Source of the DNA: Clostridia bacterium
GTDB lineage: Bacteria > Bacillota > Clostridia > UBA1381
NCBI GenBank assembly: GCA_022768695.1
Contig: JALEPO010000088.1
Span: 1-35,091 of the forward strand
Direction: 5' to 3'
DNA length: 35,091 bases
Shown in pieces: positions 8,341 through 15,988 of the stretch. The position numbers were made by a program, and so were the translations under genes. Position 1 is the first letter of the stretch, and the number at the start of each line of letters is the position of its first letter. Below the pieces are notes generated by a model that was not told the DNA's origin, searched no databases, and saw only the letters and a program-made list of their open reading frames with translations.

Positions 8341-9780
8341 ATGAATTACAGAATGATAATATATATATTGGGAAAAATTATGCTTATCGGTTCTGCTGTA
8401 TTGATACCGCCGCTGGCGGTATCGTTTATTTACGGTGACGGATGTCACTGGGCATTTCTGATTGCGATTGCTGTATTTTTGATTTTGGGAACAGCAGCTT
8501 TTTTTCCACCGAAGAAAAAGGAGCTTTTTGCCCGTGAAGGATTGATGATTGTAGCGATTGCATGGATACTGTTTTCAATTGTGGGAGGACTGCCGTTTTT
8601 CATAAGTCGTGAAATACCAAGCTTTGTAGATTGCTTTTTTGAAACTGTTTCAGGATTTACAACCACAGGGTCAACAATTTTAGCTGATGTAGAATCGATG
8701 AGCAAAAGTTTGCTGTTTTGGCGAAGCTTTACTCACTGGATAGGCGGAATGGGTGTTCTTGTATTTGCAATGGCGATTTTTGCGCAAAAAGACGTGCGAA
8801 CCACTCATATTATGAGAGCGGAGATGCCGGGCCCGAAAATCGGTAAGCTTGTAAGTAAATGGCAGTTTTCAATTAGAATACTTTACGGAATATATATCGC
8901 GCTCACAGTCGCGGAATTTATTTTGCTGTTATTCGGCGGTATGGGTGTGTATGATAGTTTGGTACATACATTTGGTACAGCCGGTACAGGCGGCTTTGGT
9001 GTAAAGAACAGCAGTATCGGATACTATAACAGCGCTTATATTGATTATGTAATTGGAATATTCATGATATTATTCGGTATTAATTTTAATATTTATTATT
9101 TGCTTATTGCCCGAAAATTTATACAGGTAGTAAGAAGTGATGAATTAAAAACTTATATTGGAATTGTTGTTACAGCTACTGTTTTAATAGCGATAAATGT
9201 TACAAATCAATACAGTAATTTTGCAGAGGCATTCAGATATTCGTTTTTTCAGGTTTCTTCTATAATTACGACAACCGGATATGCTACTGCCGATTTTAAT
9301 ATGTGGCCTGTATTCTCGCAAATAATATTAATAATTTTGATGTTCACAGGAAGCTGCGCAGGCTCTACAGGCGGCGGAATTAAGATTGTCAGAATTTCGA
9401 TATTAGTAAAAACAGCATTGAGAGAAATTAAGAAAACAATAAGTCCCAAAAGCGTTGTTTCGGTTAAAAGTGATGGAAAGTCTTTGGATAGGGAAGCAGT
9501 GAGTGGTGTCGGAGCATATTTTATTGTATATATGCTTGTACTTTTATTGTCTGTTTTACTGGTTTCATTAGATAAGGCAGATATAACAACAACAGTTACG
9601 TCTGTTATAGCAACACTGAATAATGTCGGACCTGGTTTGGGTGCTGTCGGACCGACGGGGAATTTTTCTGATTTTTCTATTCTTTCTAAATTAATACTTT
9701 CTTTGGATATGCTGGCAGGAAGATTAGAATTGTATCCGGTATTGATGCTCTTCACATCGGCGGCGTGGAAAAAATCATAA
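8341..9780 (+). CDS. trkH: Potassium uptake channel subunit, TrkH type
   Basis: 479-residue integral membrane protein with four MPM (membrane-pore-membrane) repeats forming a potassium path, normally gated by a TrkA ring on the cytoplasmic side. Selectivity-filter segments are visible in all four: VSGFTTTGSTI, FGTAGTGGFG, ITTTGYATADF and LNNVGPGLGAVGPTGNFSDF; also HWIGGMGVLVFAMAI and GSCAGSTGGGIKIVR. The C-terminal RLELYPVLMLF is typical of TrkH. ATG 8341 is preferred over TTG 8326 because GGAAGGA (8328-8334) sits 6 bases upstream. The gene follows the broken trkA by 26 bases; its natural regulator seems lost, so it may now work with the KtrA-like protein at 11192 or be poorly regulated. Confidence 0.94.
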   Translation: MNYRMIIYILGKIMLIGSAVLIPPLAVSFIYGDGCHWAFLIAIAVFLILGTAAFFPPKKKELFAREGLMIVAIAWILFSIVGGLPFFISREIPSFVDCFFETVSGFTTTGSTILADVESMSKSLLFWRSFTHWIGGMGVLVFAMAIFAQKDVRTTHIMRAEMPGPKIGKLVSKWQFSIRILYGIYIALTVAEFILLLFGGMGVYDSLVHTFGTAGTGGFGVKNSSIGYYNSAYIDYVIGIFMILFGINFNIYYLLIARKFIQVVRSDELKTYIGIVVTATVLIAINVTNQYSNFAEAFRYSFFQVSSIITTTGYATADFNMWPVFSQIILIILMFTGSCAGSTGGGIKIVRISILVKTALREIKKTISPKSVVSVKSDGKSLDREAVSGVGAYFIVYMLVLLLSVLLVSLDKADITTTVTSVIATLNNVGPGLGAVGPTGNFSDFSILSKLILSLDMLAGRLELYPVLMLFTSAAWKKS

Positions 9781-9801
9781 TAAATAACAGGAGGCGCGGT
9801 T

Positions 9802-11172
9802 ATGGAGTTTTTTGACCGCATTATTAAAAAAGGCTTTTTTGAAAAAAAACGTGTAAATCCGGGGGGAAGAATTGCGCTTGGATTTTTAACGATTATTTTA
9901 ATAGGCGCATTGTTGCTTATGCTGCCGTGTTCATCGAAGGAAAGAGTTGTAACACCGTTTATTACGGCTTTGTTTACAACAACTTCGGCAACCTGTGTAA
10001 CGGGACTCACATTAGTGGAAACGGGAGCATATTACAGCTATTTCGGTCAGTTGGTAATTTTGATATTGATACAGCTCGGCGGCTTAGGGTTCATGACTAT
10101 ATTAACTACGGCATTTGTTGCGGCAAATAAATATATAGGCTTGCGTGACCGTATGATGATAGCTCAGTCGTTTGGCTTGGATAGTCTTGAGGGTGTTGTT
10201 CGTTTAGCAAAAATGGTGCTGAAAGCAACCGCGATATTTGAAATGATTGGCGCTGTATTGTTGTCTGTCCGATTTATTCCTCAGGAGGGATTGCTGAAGG
10301 GAATATGGTACAGTGTGTTTCATTCAGTATCAGCCTTTTGTAATGCCGGATTTGACATATTGGGAAACGGCAACAGCATTATGGCCTATCAATCAGATCC
10401 GCTTGTTGTTCTGACTCTTGGAATGCTTATAATTATAGGCGGTTTGGGATTTGTCGTATGGGAGGAGGCTTTTTTGCGGATAAAGCGTGTAAAACCTCTG
10501 TCGATGTATTCAAAGCTTGTATTTTTTATGACGGCATCACTTTTGATAATAGGCGCAGTTGGCTTTTTTGTATTTGAAAACTCTAATACAGCCACGATAG
10601 GTCATCAAAGTACAGCGCATAAAGTTTTATCTGCAGTATTTCAGTCGATAACGACAAGAACTGCCGGTTTTGATTCAATAGGTCAGGCTAATTTAACTCA
10701 GGAATCAAAATTGCTGTCGATTATGCTGATGATGATTGGAGGAGCGTCAGGCTCAACGGCAGGAGGAATTAAGGTTGTTACAATAGCTGTTGCTTTCATG
10801 ACTTTGAGAGCTGTATTGATGTCAAAAGGTGAAGTGACGGTATTTTGCAGAAGAATTAAGGACAGCAATTGCGTATATGCATTAGCGCTTGTATTTTTAT
10901 GGATGGTTATGTCAATATTGGGCAGCACGCTTATAGCTGCTATAGATAACATTCCGTTGATTGATGTATTTTATGAAACCGCTTCGGCATACGGAACTGT
11001 AGGACTTACGTCAGGCGTAACAGCGCAGGCTTCTTTGATCTCAAAAATTTTGCTTATGGTTTATATGTTTTTTGGACGTGTAGGAATAATGACGATAAGC
11101 GTTTCATTTACAATGCGTTTAAAAAATACCGGCAAAATAGAGTATCCTACAGGTAATATATTAATTGGGTAA
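9802..11172 (+). CDS. ktrB: Potassium channel subunit, KtrB type
   Basis: 456 residues, a second TrkH/KtrB superfamily protein. Pore-repeat filter segments are TTSATCVTGLTLVETG, SVSAFCNAGFDILG, SITTRTAGFDSIG and TASAYGTVGLTSG, each with the conserved filter Gly; GGASGSTAGGIKVVT marks the flexible region after the third repeat. The length and the C-terminal MRLKNTGKIEYPTGNILIG match KtrB-like proteins, which give sodium-dependent potassium uptake with KtrA. GGAGGCG lies just before ATG 9802, 21 bases after trkH. The following ktrA gene is the natural partner. Membrane protein, with about eight spanning helices plus pore helices. Confidence 0.93.
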   Translation: MEFFDRIIKKGFFEKKRVNPGGRIALGFLTIILIGALLLMLPCSSKERVVTPFITALFTTTSATCVTGLTLVETGAYYSYFGQLVILILIQLGGLGFMTILTTAFVAANKYIGLRDRMMIAQSFGLDSLEGVVRLAKMVLKATAIFEMIGAVLLSVRFIPQEGLLKGIWYSVFHSVSAFCNAGFDILGNGNSIMAYQSDPLVVLTLGMLIIIGGLGFVVWEEAFLRIKRVKPLSMYSKLVFFMTASLLIIGAVGFFVFENSNTATIGHQSTAHKVLSAVFQSITTRTAGFDSIGQANLTQESKLLSIMLMMIGGASGSTAGGIKVVTIAVAFMTLRAVLMSKGEVTVFCRRIKDSNCVYALALVFLWMVMSILGSTLIAAIDNIPLIDVFYETASAYGTVGLTSGVTAQASLISKILLMVYMFFGRVGIMTISVSFTMRLKNTGKIEYPTGNILIG

Positions 11173-11191
11173 ATATGAAAGGTGATATAAA

Positions 11192-11848
11192 ATGAAAACT
11201 TTTGCTGTAATAGGTATGGGAAGATTTGGCAAGTCAATTGCGCTGCAGCTTTTTAAAATGGGATATGAGGTTTTAGCGGTTGATAAGGATATTGATAAAA
11301 TTAATGCTGTAGCGGACTATGTAACTCAGGCGGTATGTGCTGACGCTAAGGAAGAAAGTGTGCTTAAATCTCTCGGAATAAGAAACTATGACTGTGTTGT
11401 AATTGCTATAGGCGGGAATATTTCTGACAGTGTGTTGATTACACTCAATGTAAAGGAATCAGGCATAAAACAAATAGTGTGCAAGGCGTTAGACAGGCAG
11501 CATAAAAAGGTATTGGAGAAAATTGGCGCTGACACAGTAATAATACCTGAGCAGGAGGCAGGAATAAAAATTGCTATAAATCTTGTGTCAGAGAGAATTA
11601 TTGACATGATAGATATTTCGGATAAATACAGCATTGCGGATATTATTGTGCCCAAACGGTGGGTTGGCAAAAGCATAGAGGAGCTTTCCGTCCGTAAAAA
11701 GCATGGCGTCAATATAGTTGCAATAAAGACCAACCTTAGTGATAATGAGGTCACGATAACTCCTAAACCGGACTATATATTTAAGGGGACGGATATAGTG
11801 GTGCTTGTAGGCGAAACTGAGTCTATAAATACTCTTGATAAAATGTAA
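11192..11848 (+). CDS. ktrA: Potassium channel regulatory subunit KtrA (RCK_N + RCK_C)
   Basis: 218 residues. The RCK_N Rossmann domain carries GMGRFG (8-13) with an acidic ligand at VDKD (about 30-33), and the RCK_C domain spans about 135-218. KtrA forms an octameric ring that gates KtrB by binding ATP/ADP; RCK_C domains of KtrA proteins in other Firmicutes bind c-di-AMP. This is the only intact RCK protein in the locus, since trkA is broken, so it may serve both channels. It is 19 bases after ktrB, with AAAGGTGAT before the ATG. The GdpP phosphodiesterase encoded at 26724 controls the candidate ligand. Confidence 0.94.
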   Translation: MKTFAVIGMGRFGKSIALQLFKMGYEVLAVDKDIDKINAVADYVTQAVCADAKEESVLKSLGIRNYDCVVIAIGGNISDSVLITLNVKESGIKQIVCKALDRQHKKVLEKIGADTVIIPEQEAGIKIAINLVSERIIDMIDISDKYSIADIIVPKRWVGKSIEELSVRKKHGVNIVAIKTNLSDNEVTITPKPDYIFKGTDIVVLVGETESINTLDKM

Positions 11849-11852
11849 TATG

Positions 11853-11885
11853 AAAATAAAAGGACCGGGAGGAAAGTCCCGGTCC
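11853..11885 (-). terminator. Terminator of the small Cys-rich peptide gene (perhaps bidirectional)
   Basis: Perfect 9-bp GC-rich stem GGACCGGGA (11862-11870) with TCCCGGTCC (11877-11885), 6-base loop. The T-rich tract follows only on the - strand (11853-11861 reads TTTTATTTT there), so it is mainly a terminator for - strand transcription. It may also stop ktrA transcripts without a T run. Confidence 0.82.
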
Positions 11886-11892
11886 GTCTGTA

Positions 11893-12000
11893 TTAATCGT
11901 TGCACATACAGGTAACAATTACGATTATTATTAGTACCCAAAGAATCATATCAAAATCAAAATTGCCGCAGCCGTGATTTCTCTGACAACATTCACCCAT
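11893..12000 (-). CDS. Small Cys-rich single-pass membrane peptide, 35 aa, unknown function
   Basis: A - strand frame of 35 residues: MGECCQRNHGCGNFDFD, then the hydrophobic helix MILWVLIIIVIVT, ending CMCND. There are five Cys (4, 5, 11, 31, 33), placed on both sides of the helix. Support for a real gene: AAAGGAGG at 12010-12017, 9 bases before ATG, and a strong - strand terminator 8 bases after the stop. The layout (short polar head, one Ile/Val helix, very short tail) resembles the tiny YjcZ-type membrane proteins of sporulating Firmicutes, but I do not recognise a family. Upstream on the - strand, CATAGTATA (12031-12039) fits the CATAnnnTA form of SigE/SigK -10 elements; this is weak evidence in AT-rich DNA. 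It converges on ktrA. Confidence 0.68.
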   Translation of the reverse strand: MGECCQRNHGCGNFDFDMILWVLIIIVIVTCMCND

Positions 12001-12061
12001 GGTTTAGTGCCTCCTTTCTTGATTTGTAATATATACTATGATAAATTTGGATTTTTTGCAG

Positions 12062-12198
12062 ATTGTCCGTGAAATTTTATTGTTTAAAATATGTCGGAAA
12101 ATACTTAAACACTTATTTAAAGGACGTAAGCGATACAGCTGTATTCTTCTGATTTTTATACTATCAGTAAAGAAATAATAAATTGTCCTTGAAATTTT
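12062..12198. repeat. 17-base direct repeat, 120 bases apart
   Basis: ATTGTCCGTGAAATTTT (12062-12078) recurs as ATTGTCCTTGAAATTTT (12182-12198), 16 of 17 bases identical. The second copy contains the -35 hexamer of the DUF896 promoter; the first has no matching -10. The 12001-12270 gap otherwise holds no supported gene. Confidence 0.5.
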
Positions 12199-12217
12199 GT
12201 TAAAAATAAGGTATAAT
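12189..12217 (+). promoter_or_regulatory. Promoter of the DUF896 gene
   Basis: -35 TTGAAA (12189-12194), 17-base spacer, perfect -10 TATAAT (12212-12217), about 54 bases before the TTG start at 12271. Confidence 0.8.
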
Positions 12218-12270
12218 AGCTATGGTAAAATAAGCATATAGGAATTTTTAAGGATATGGAGGAGATTGGT

Positions 12271-12447
12271 TTGGAAAAAGCCAAAATAGAAAGAATTAAT
12301 TTTTTGGCAAAAAAAGCAAAAACCGAAGGCTTGTCAGATGCTGAAACAGCAGAACGCGATGTTCTTCGTAAAGAGTATCTTGCCGCGATAAGAGCAAATT
12401 TTAAGGCTACTCTTGATAATGTTGAGTTTACTGACAAAAAAATATAA
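12271..12447 (+). CDS. DUF896 (YnzC-like) small protein
   Basis: 58 residues: KIERINFLAKKAKTEGLSD, then AERDVLRKEYLAAIRANFK, the two-helix hairpin of the DUF896 family, whose Bacillus members YnzC and YneF-neighbour proteins are of unknown or SOS-associated function. Length is typical (55-80). Start choice: an ATG at 12256 lies inside the ribosome site, whereas TTG 12271 has TGGAGGAG (12257-12264) 6 bases upstream and gives the normal N-terminus. It has its own consensus promoter and precedes asnA, from which it is separated by a palindrome-bearing promoter. Confidence 0.85.
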   Translation: MEKAKIERINFLAKKAKTEGLSDAETAERDVLRKEYLAAIRANFKATLDNVEFTDKKI

Positions 12448-12475
12448 GCTTTTAAAGCATCTTTGTTTGTGAAAA

Positions 12476-12516
12476 TTTACTGAATGTGTAAAATTACATA
12501 ATATGTATGTAATTTT
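12476..12516 (+). promoter_or_regulatory. Probable asnA promoter with palindrome over the -10
   Basis: -35 TTTACT (12476-12481), 17-base spacer, -10 TAATAT (12499-12504). A perfect 10-bp inverted repeat, AAAATTACAT (12490-12499) and ATGTAATTTT (12507-12516), brackets the -10. It may be a repressor operator or simply a hairpin ending DUF896 transcripts. The leader is far too short for a T-box. Confidence 0.45.
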
Positions 12517-12556
12517 CTGTATGATAAAATATAAACATAAAGGAGTATATATAAAA

Positions 12557-13564
12557 ATGTCACTAATTTTACCTAAGGGTTACAAATCAAGTCTGGATGG
12601 AAGAACCACTGAAAAGGCAATTAAATTTATTAAGGATACTTTTCAGCACGAGATAATTGCTGCGCTTAATCTGCAAAGAATTTCAGCGCCGCTGTTTGTG
12701 CGTCCTGAAACAGGTCTTAACGATAATCTTAATGGAGTAGAACGTCCGGTAAGCTTTGACGCGCCATGTATAAACGGCGCTACTCTTGAAATTGTACATT
12801 CACTTGCAAAGTGGAAAAGAATGACTTTAGGAAAATATGGTTTTAAGTCCGGAGAAGGTCTTTATACGGACATGAACGCTATACGACGTGATGAGGAAGT
12901 AGACAATCTTCATTCGATGTATGTTGACCAGTGGGACTGGGAAGAGGTTATTGAGGAAAAGGACAGAAACATTGAAACACTGAAGAAATACGTCAAAAAT
13001 ATTTATAAGGCAATGAAGGCAACTCAGGCAAGAGTTTGTCAGAAGTTCCCTGTTATTGAGGATTATTTCCCTGACGAAATTACATTTATTACAACACAGG
13101 AGCTTGAGGATATGTATCCTGACCTTGAGCCGAAGGAGAGAGAGAACGCTTTGCTCAGAGAAAAGAAAGCTGTATTTCTTATGCAGATAGGTAAGGAGCT
13201 TAAATCGGGTAAAAAGCATGATGGAAGAGCTCCAGACTATGATGACTGGGAATTGAATGGTGATATTTTAATGTATTATCCTGTTCTTGATTTATCATAT
13301 GAATTTTCAAGCATGGGTATCAGAGTAGATGAAAAATCACTTCTTTCACAGATTAAGCTGACAGGCTGCGAGGACAGACTTGAGCTTGATTTCCATAAAA
13401 AGCTTCTTAATAAGGAGCTTCCGTATACAATCGGCGGTGGTATAGGTCAATCAAGATTATGTATGTTTATGCTTAACAAAGCGCATATCGGCGAAGTACA
13501 GGCATCTGTATGGCCGGAAGAAATGCGTAAAGCGTGCGCAGAAAACGGAATTAATTTGCTTTAA
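12557..13564 (+). CDS. asnA: Aspartate-ammonia ligase (asparagine synthetase A)
   Basis: 335 residues. It makes asparagine from aspartate, ammonia and ATP (AMP-forming), in a fold related to class II aminoacyl-tRNA synthetases. Family blocks are PLFVRPETGLNDNLNGVERPVSF, EIVHSLAKWKRMTLGKYGF, GLYTDMNAIRRDEEVDNLHS, YVDQWDWE and the C-terminal PYTIGGGIGQSRLCMFML with QASVWPEEM. Length matches E. coli AsnA (330). The start is ATG 12557, with AGGAG (12541-12545) upstream; an in-frame ATG at 12503 would add 18 residues with no ribosome site. It lies 24 bases before asnS, so asparagine supply and its charging to tRNA are probably co-expressed. Confidence 0.96.
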   Translation: MSLILPKGYKSSLDGRTTEKAIKFIKDTFQHEIIAALNLQRISAPLFVRPETGLNDNLNGVERPVSFDAPCINGATLEIVHSLAKWKRMTLGKYGFKSGEGLYTDMNAIRRDEEVDNLHSMYVDQWDWEEVIEEKDRNIETLKKYVKNIYKAMKATQARVCQKFPVIEDYFPDEITFITTQELEDMYPDLEPKERENALLREKKAVFLMQIGKELKSGKKHDGRAPDYDDWELNGDILMYYPVLDLSYEFSSMGIRVDEKSLLSQIKLTGCEDRLELDFHKKLLNKELPYTIGGGIGQSRLCMFMLNKAHIGEVQASVWPEEMRKACAENGINLL

Positions 13565-13588
13565 TTCAAATTTGAAAGGAAGAATCTA

Positions 13589-14980
13589 ATGAAAACAGTT
13601 ATAAAAAAGTTATTCAGAGAAACGGAAAACTATGGCGGAAAGGAAATAACCATTTCCGGCTGGGTAAGAACCATAAGAGTATCAAAGAATTTTGGATTTA
13701 TTGAGATAAATGACGGCAGCTTTTTCAAGAATTTGCAGATTATCATTGAGGAAAGCAAGCTTGATAATTTTGCAAAGCTTGCAAAGCTTAATGTCGGCGC
13801 TGCTATTACGGCAACAGGTATTCTTGAGCTTACGCCGGAAGCTAAGCAGCCGTTTGAATTAAAGGCTGAAAATGTGGAAGTTGATGGTGCTTCAACTCCC
13901 GATTATCCGCTTCAGAAGAAGCGTCATAGCTTTGAATATCTAAGGACAATCGCGCATCTGCGTCCGAGAACTAATACATTTGCCGCTGTATTCCGTGTTC
14001 GTTCAATGATTGCATATGCAATTCACCAGTTTTTCCAGGAACGCGGATTTGTATATGTTCATACTCCGATTATAACAGGAAGTGACTGTGAAGGTGCGGG
14101 TGAAATGTTCCAGGTTACTACAATGCCGCTTGATAATCTTCCCAAGAATGATGACGGCAGTGTTGATTACAGTAAGGATTTCTTTGGCAAATCAACCAAT
14201 TTGACAGTTAGTGGACAGTTAAATGTAGAAACATATTGCATGGCGTTCAGAAATGTATATACATTTGGACCAACCTTCCGTGCAGAAAACTCAAACACCA
14301 CGCGTCATGCTGCTGAGTTCTGGATGATTGAGCCGGAAATAGCATTTGCAGATTTGCAGGACGATATGGAGCTTGCTGAGGATATGCTGAAATATATAAT
14401 TAATTATTGCCTTGAAAATGCTCCGGAGGAAATGGCATTCTTTAATCAGTTTATAGACAAGGGATTGCTTGATAGATTAAATAACGTAGTAAACAACAAA
14501 TTCGCTCATGTAACGTATACCGAAGCGATTGAGCTTTTAAAGGAGCATGCTGATGAGTTTGAATATCCGGTTGAGTGGGGTACTGACTTGCAGACAGAGC
14601 ACGAAAGATATCTAACAGAGCAGATTTTTAAGCGTCCTGTTATGGTGACGGATTATCCTAAGGAGATTAAGGCATTTTATATGAAGCTTAATCCTGACGG
14701 AAAGACTGTTGCGGCGGTAGATGTTCTTGTGCCGGGTGTCGGAGAGATTATCGGCGGAAGTCAGCGTGAAGAAAATTATGATATTCTTGTAAGCCGCATG
14801 AAGGAACTGGGCTTAAAGGAAGAAGATTATTCATGGTATTTGGATTTAAGAAAATACGGTACAAATAAGCATGCGGGCTTTGGCTTGGGCTTTGAACGCG
14901 CGGTTATGTATATTACAGGTATGTCAAATATCCGTGATGTTCTGCCGTTCCCGAGAACTGTGGGTACTGCTGAATTTTAG
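13589..14980 (+). CDS. asnS: Asparagine-tRNA ligase AsnRS
   Basis: 463 residues, normal length, class IIb. An N-terminal OB-fold anticodon-binding domain (about 15-110, [20 protein letters not shown]) precedes the catalytic domain with motif 1 around [20 protein letters not shown], motif 2 [20 protein letters not shown] and motif 3 [15 protein letters not shown] ending [19 protein letters not shown] is typical of AsnRS rather than AspRS. It charges tRNA-Asn directly with asparagine in the cytoplasm and works with AsnA upstream. AAAGGAAG precedes the ATG, and a terminator follows 19 bases after the stop. Confidence 0.97.
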   Translation: MKTVIKKLFRETENYGGKEITISGWVRTIRVSKNFGFIEINDGSFFKNLQIIIEESKLDNFAKLAKLNVGAAITATGILELTPEAKQPFELKAENVEVDGASTPDYPLQKKRHSFEYLRTIAHLRPRTNTFAAVFRVRSMIAYAIHQFFQERGFVYVHTPIITGSDCEGAGEMFQVTTMPLDNLPKNDDGSVDYSKDFFGKSTNLTVSGQLNVETYCMAFRNVYTFGPTFRAENSNTTRHAAEFWMIEPEIAFADLQDDMELAEDMLKYIINYCLENAPEEMAFFNQFIDKGLLDRLNNVVNNKFAHVTYTEAIELLKEHADEFEYPVEWGTDLQTEHERYLTEQIFKRPVMVTDYPKEIKAFYMKLNPDGKTVAAVDVLVPGVGEIIGGSQREENYDILVSRMKELGLKEEDYSWYLDLRKYGTNKHAGFGLGFERAVMYITGMSNIRDVLPFPRTVGTAEF

Positions 14981-14998
14981 TGTTTCAGATTGCTTAAT

Positions 14999-15028
14999 CC
15001 GCTTCCCCTTGCGGGAAGCGGTATTTTC
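14999..15028 (+). terminator. Terminator after asnS
   Basis: Perfect 9-bp stem CCGCTTCCC (14999-15007) and GGGAAGCGG (15013-15021), 5-base loop, followed by TATTTTC. Confidence 0.88.
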
Positions 15029-15029
15029 A

Positions 15030-15055
15030 AATTATGATTTTTAATTATGATTTTT
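15030..15055. repeat. Perfect tandem duplication of a 13-mer
   Basis: AATTATGATTTTT occurs twice head to tail (15030-15042, 15043-15055), just after the asnS terminator. The rest of the 14981-15178 gap holds a short palindrome CCCTAA-GA-TTAGGG (15121-15134) upstream of the TPR gene and no clear promoter. Confidence 0.6.
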
Positions 15056-15178
15056 GTAGTTAAGAAAATTGCCTGCAAGGTGAGTAATTTTTCTTATTCA
15101 GAATAAAAATTCCCGTTATGCCCTAAGATTAGGGATGTGGGATAATAGTTGAAATTTTTTGTACAGAGGACGATGATA

Positions 15179-15988
15179 ATGACTATTGTATATATAATAT
15201 GTACTGCCATTTTGGTTGTTTTGGCATATAGGTTTAATGTTTTGCTTGGATTAGGTATTACCGCGTTATTTCTTGCATACGGTATTTATTCATTTATACC
15301 CAATTATTATACTATAAAGGGAAATAAAGCGTATCAGGAAGGGGATTTTGAGGAATCAAAAAAGTGGTTTAAGAAATCATATGATACGAAACGAGCAAAA
15401 GTAAACACAAGGGTTTCATATGCGTATATATTGATGCGGACGGGAGATTTTGAAACGGCTGAACAAATACTTAATAGTATAATCAGAGCAAAAGGAGTTA
15501 AGCCGGAACAGAAGAATAATGCAAAGCAGCAGCGCTGTATGGTTTATTTTAAGCAAGGAAAGCTTGAAGAGGCGCTTGAAGAGGCATATGAAATTTTTGA
15601 CAATGGAAATTATAAAAACACTATGCTTTACGGTATGCTGGGATATTTTAAATATCTGCATGATGCTCCGGAAGATGCGCTGAAATTTTGTTTAGAGGCA
15701 TATGAGTATAACAGCGATGACCGTGACATTACGGACAATTTGTCCCTGTGCTATTATAAGCTTGGTGATTATGAAAAGGCAAGAGAGTATTCTGACAAGA
15801 TAATTGCTGAAAATCCTCAGTTTGTGGAAGCATATTATCATGGCGCGCAGATTGCTGTAAAATGTGGTGATTATGCTACGGCAAAGGAATATTTAGATAA
15901 AATTCCAAGCTGCCGTTGGTCGCAGATGACAACTGTAACACAGGAAGAAGTAGATAGTTTAGCGAGAGAGGTCAAGTCAAGGCTATGA
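15179..15988 (+). CDS. Membrane-anchored TPR-repeat protein
   Basis: 269 residues. Two adjacent hydrophobic segments near the N-terminus (MTIVYIICTAILVVLAY and VLLGLGITALFLAYGIYSF) anchor it; then tetratricopeptide-like helical pairs run to the end (GNKAYQEGDFEESKKWFKKS, RVSYAYILMRTGDFETAEQI, NLSLCYYKLGDYEKAREYSD, AAQIAVKCGDYATAKEYLDK-like). TPRs mediate protein-protein contacts, most likely on the cytoplasmic side; partner unknown. Start: ATG 15179 has AGAGGA (15165-15170) 8 bases before it. An in-frame TTG at 15149 with weaker GTGGGA is possible and would add 10 residues (MKFFVQRTMI). It overlaps rarA by four bases (ATGA), so the two are translationally coupled. Confidence 0.8.
   Translation: MTIVYIICTAILVVLAYRFNVLLGLGITALFLAYGIYSFIPNYYTIKGNKAYQEGDFEESKKWFKKSYDTKRAKVNTRVSYAYILMRTGDFETAEQILNSIIRAKGVKPEQKNNAKQQRCMVYFKQGKLEEALEEAYEIFDNGNYKNTMLYGMLGYFKYLHDAPEDALKFCLEAYEYNSDDRDITDNLSLCYYKLGDYEKAREYSDKIIAENPQFVEAYYHGAQIAVKCGDYATAKEYLDKIPSCRWSQMTTVTQEEVDSLAREVKSRL

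Noticed and set aside
9249-10010. 253-codon open frame antisense to trkH and ktrB
   Set aside because: Overlaps two certain genes and spans their junction; composition is that of a reverse-strand shadow of hydrophobic coding DNA.
12038-12178. 46-codon + strand frame in the gap before DUF896 (starts MINLDFLQIV)
   Set aside because: No ribosome site before the ATG and no recognisable family; overlaps the upstream region of the - strand peptide gene. Chance frame in AT-rich DNA.
12448-12556. T-box riboswitch upstream of asnA
   Set aside because: The gap is 109 bases with no TGGNACCGCG-like box; T-box leaders are about 200 bases or longer.
15121-15134. CCCTAA-GA-TTAGGG palindrome as an operator of the TPR-rarA operon
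   Set aside because: Short, with no recognisable promoter beside it; noted only as a minor feature of the gap.
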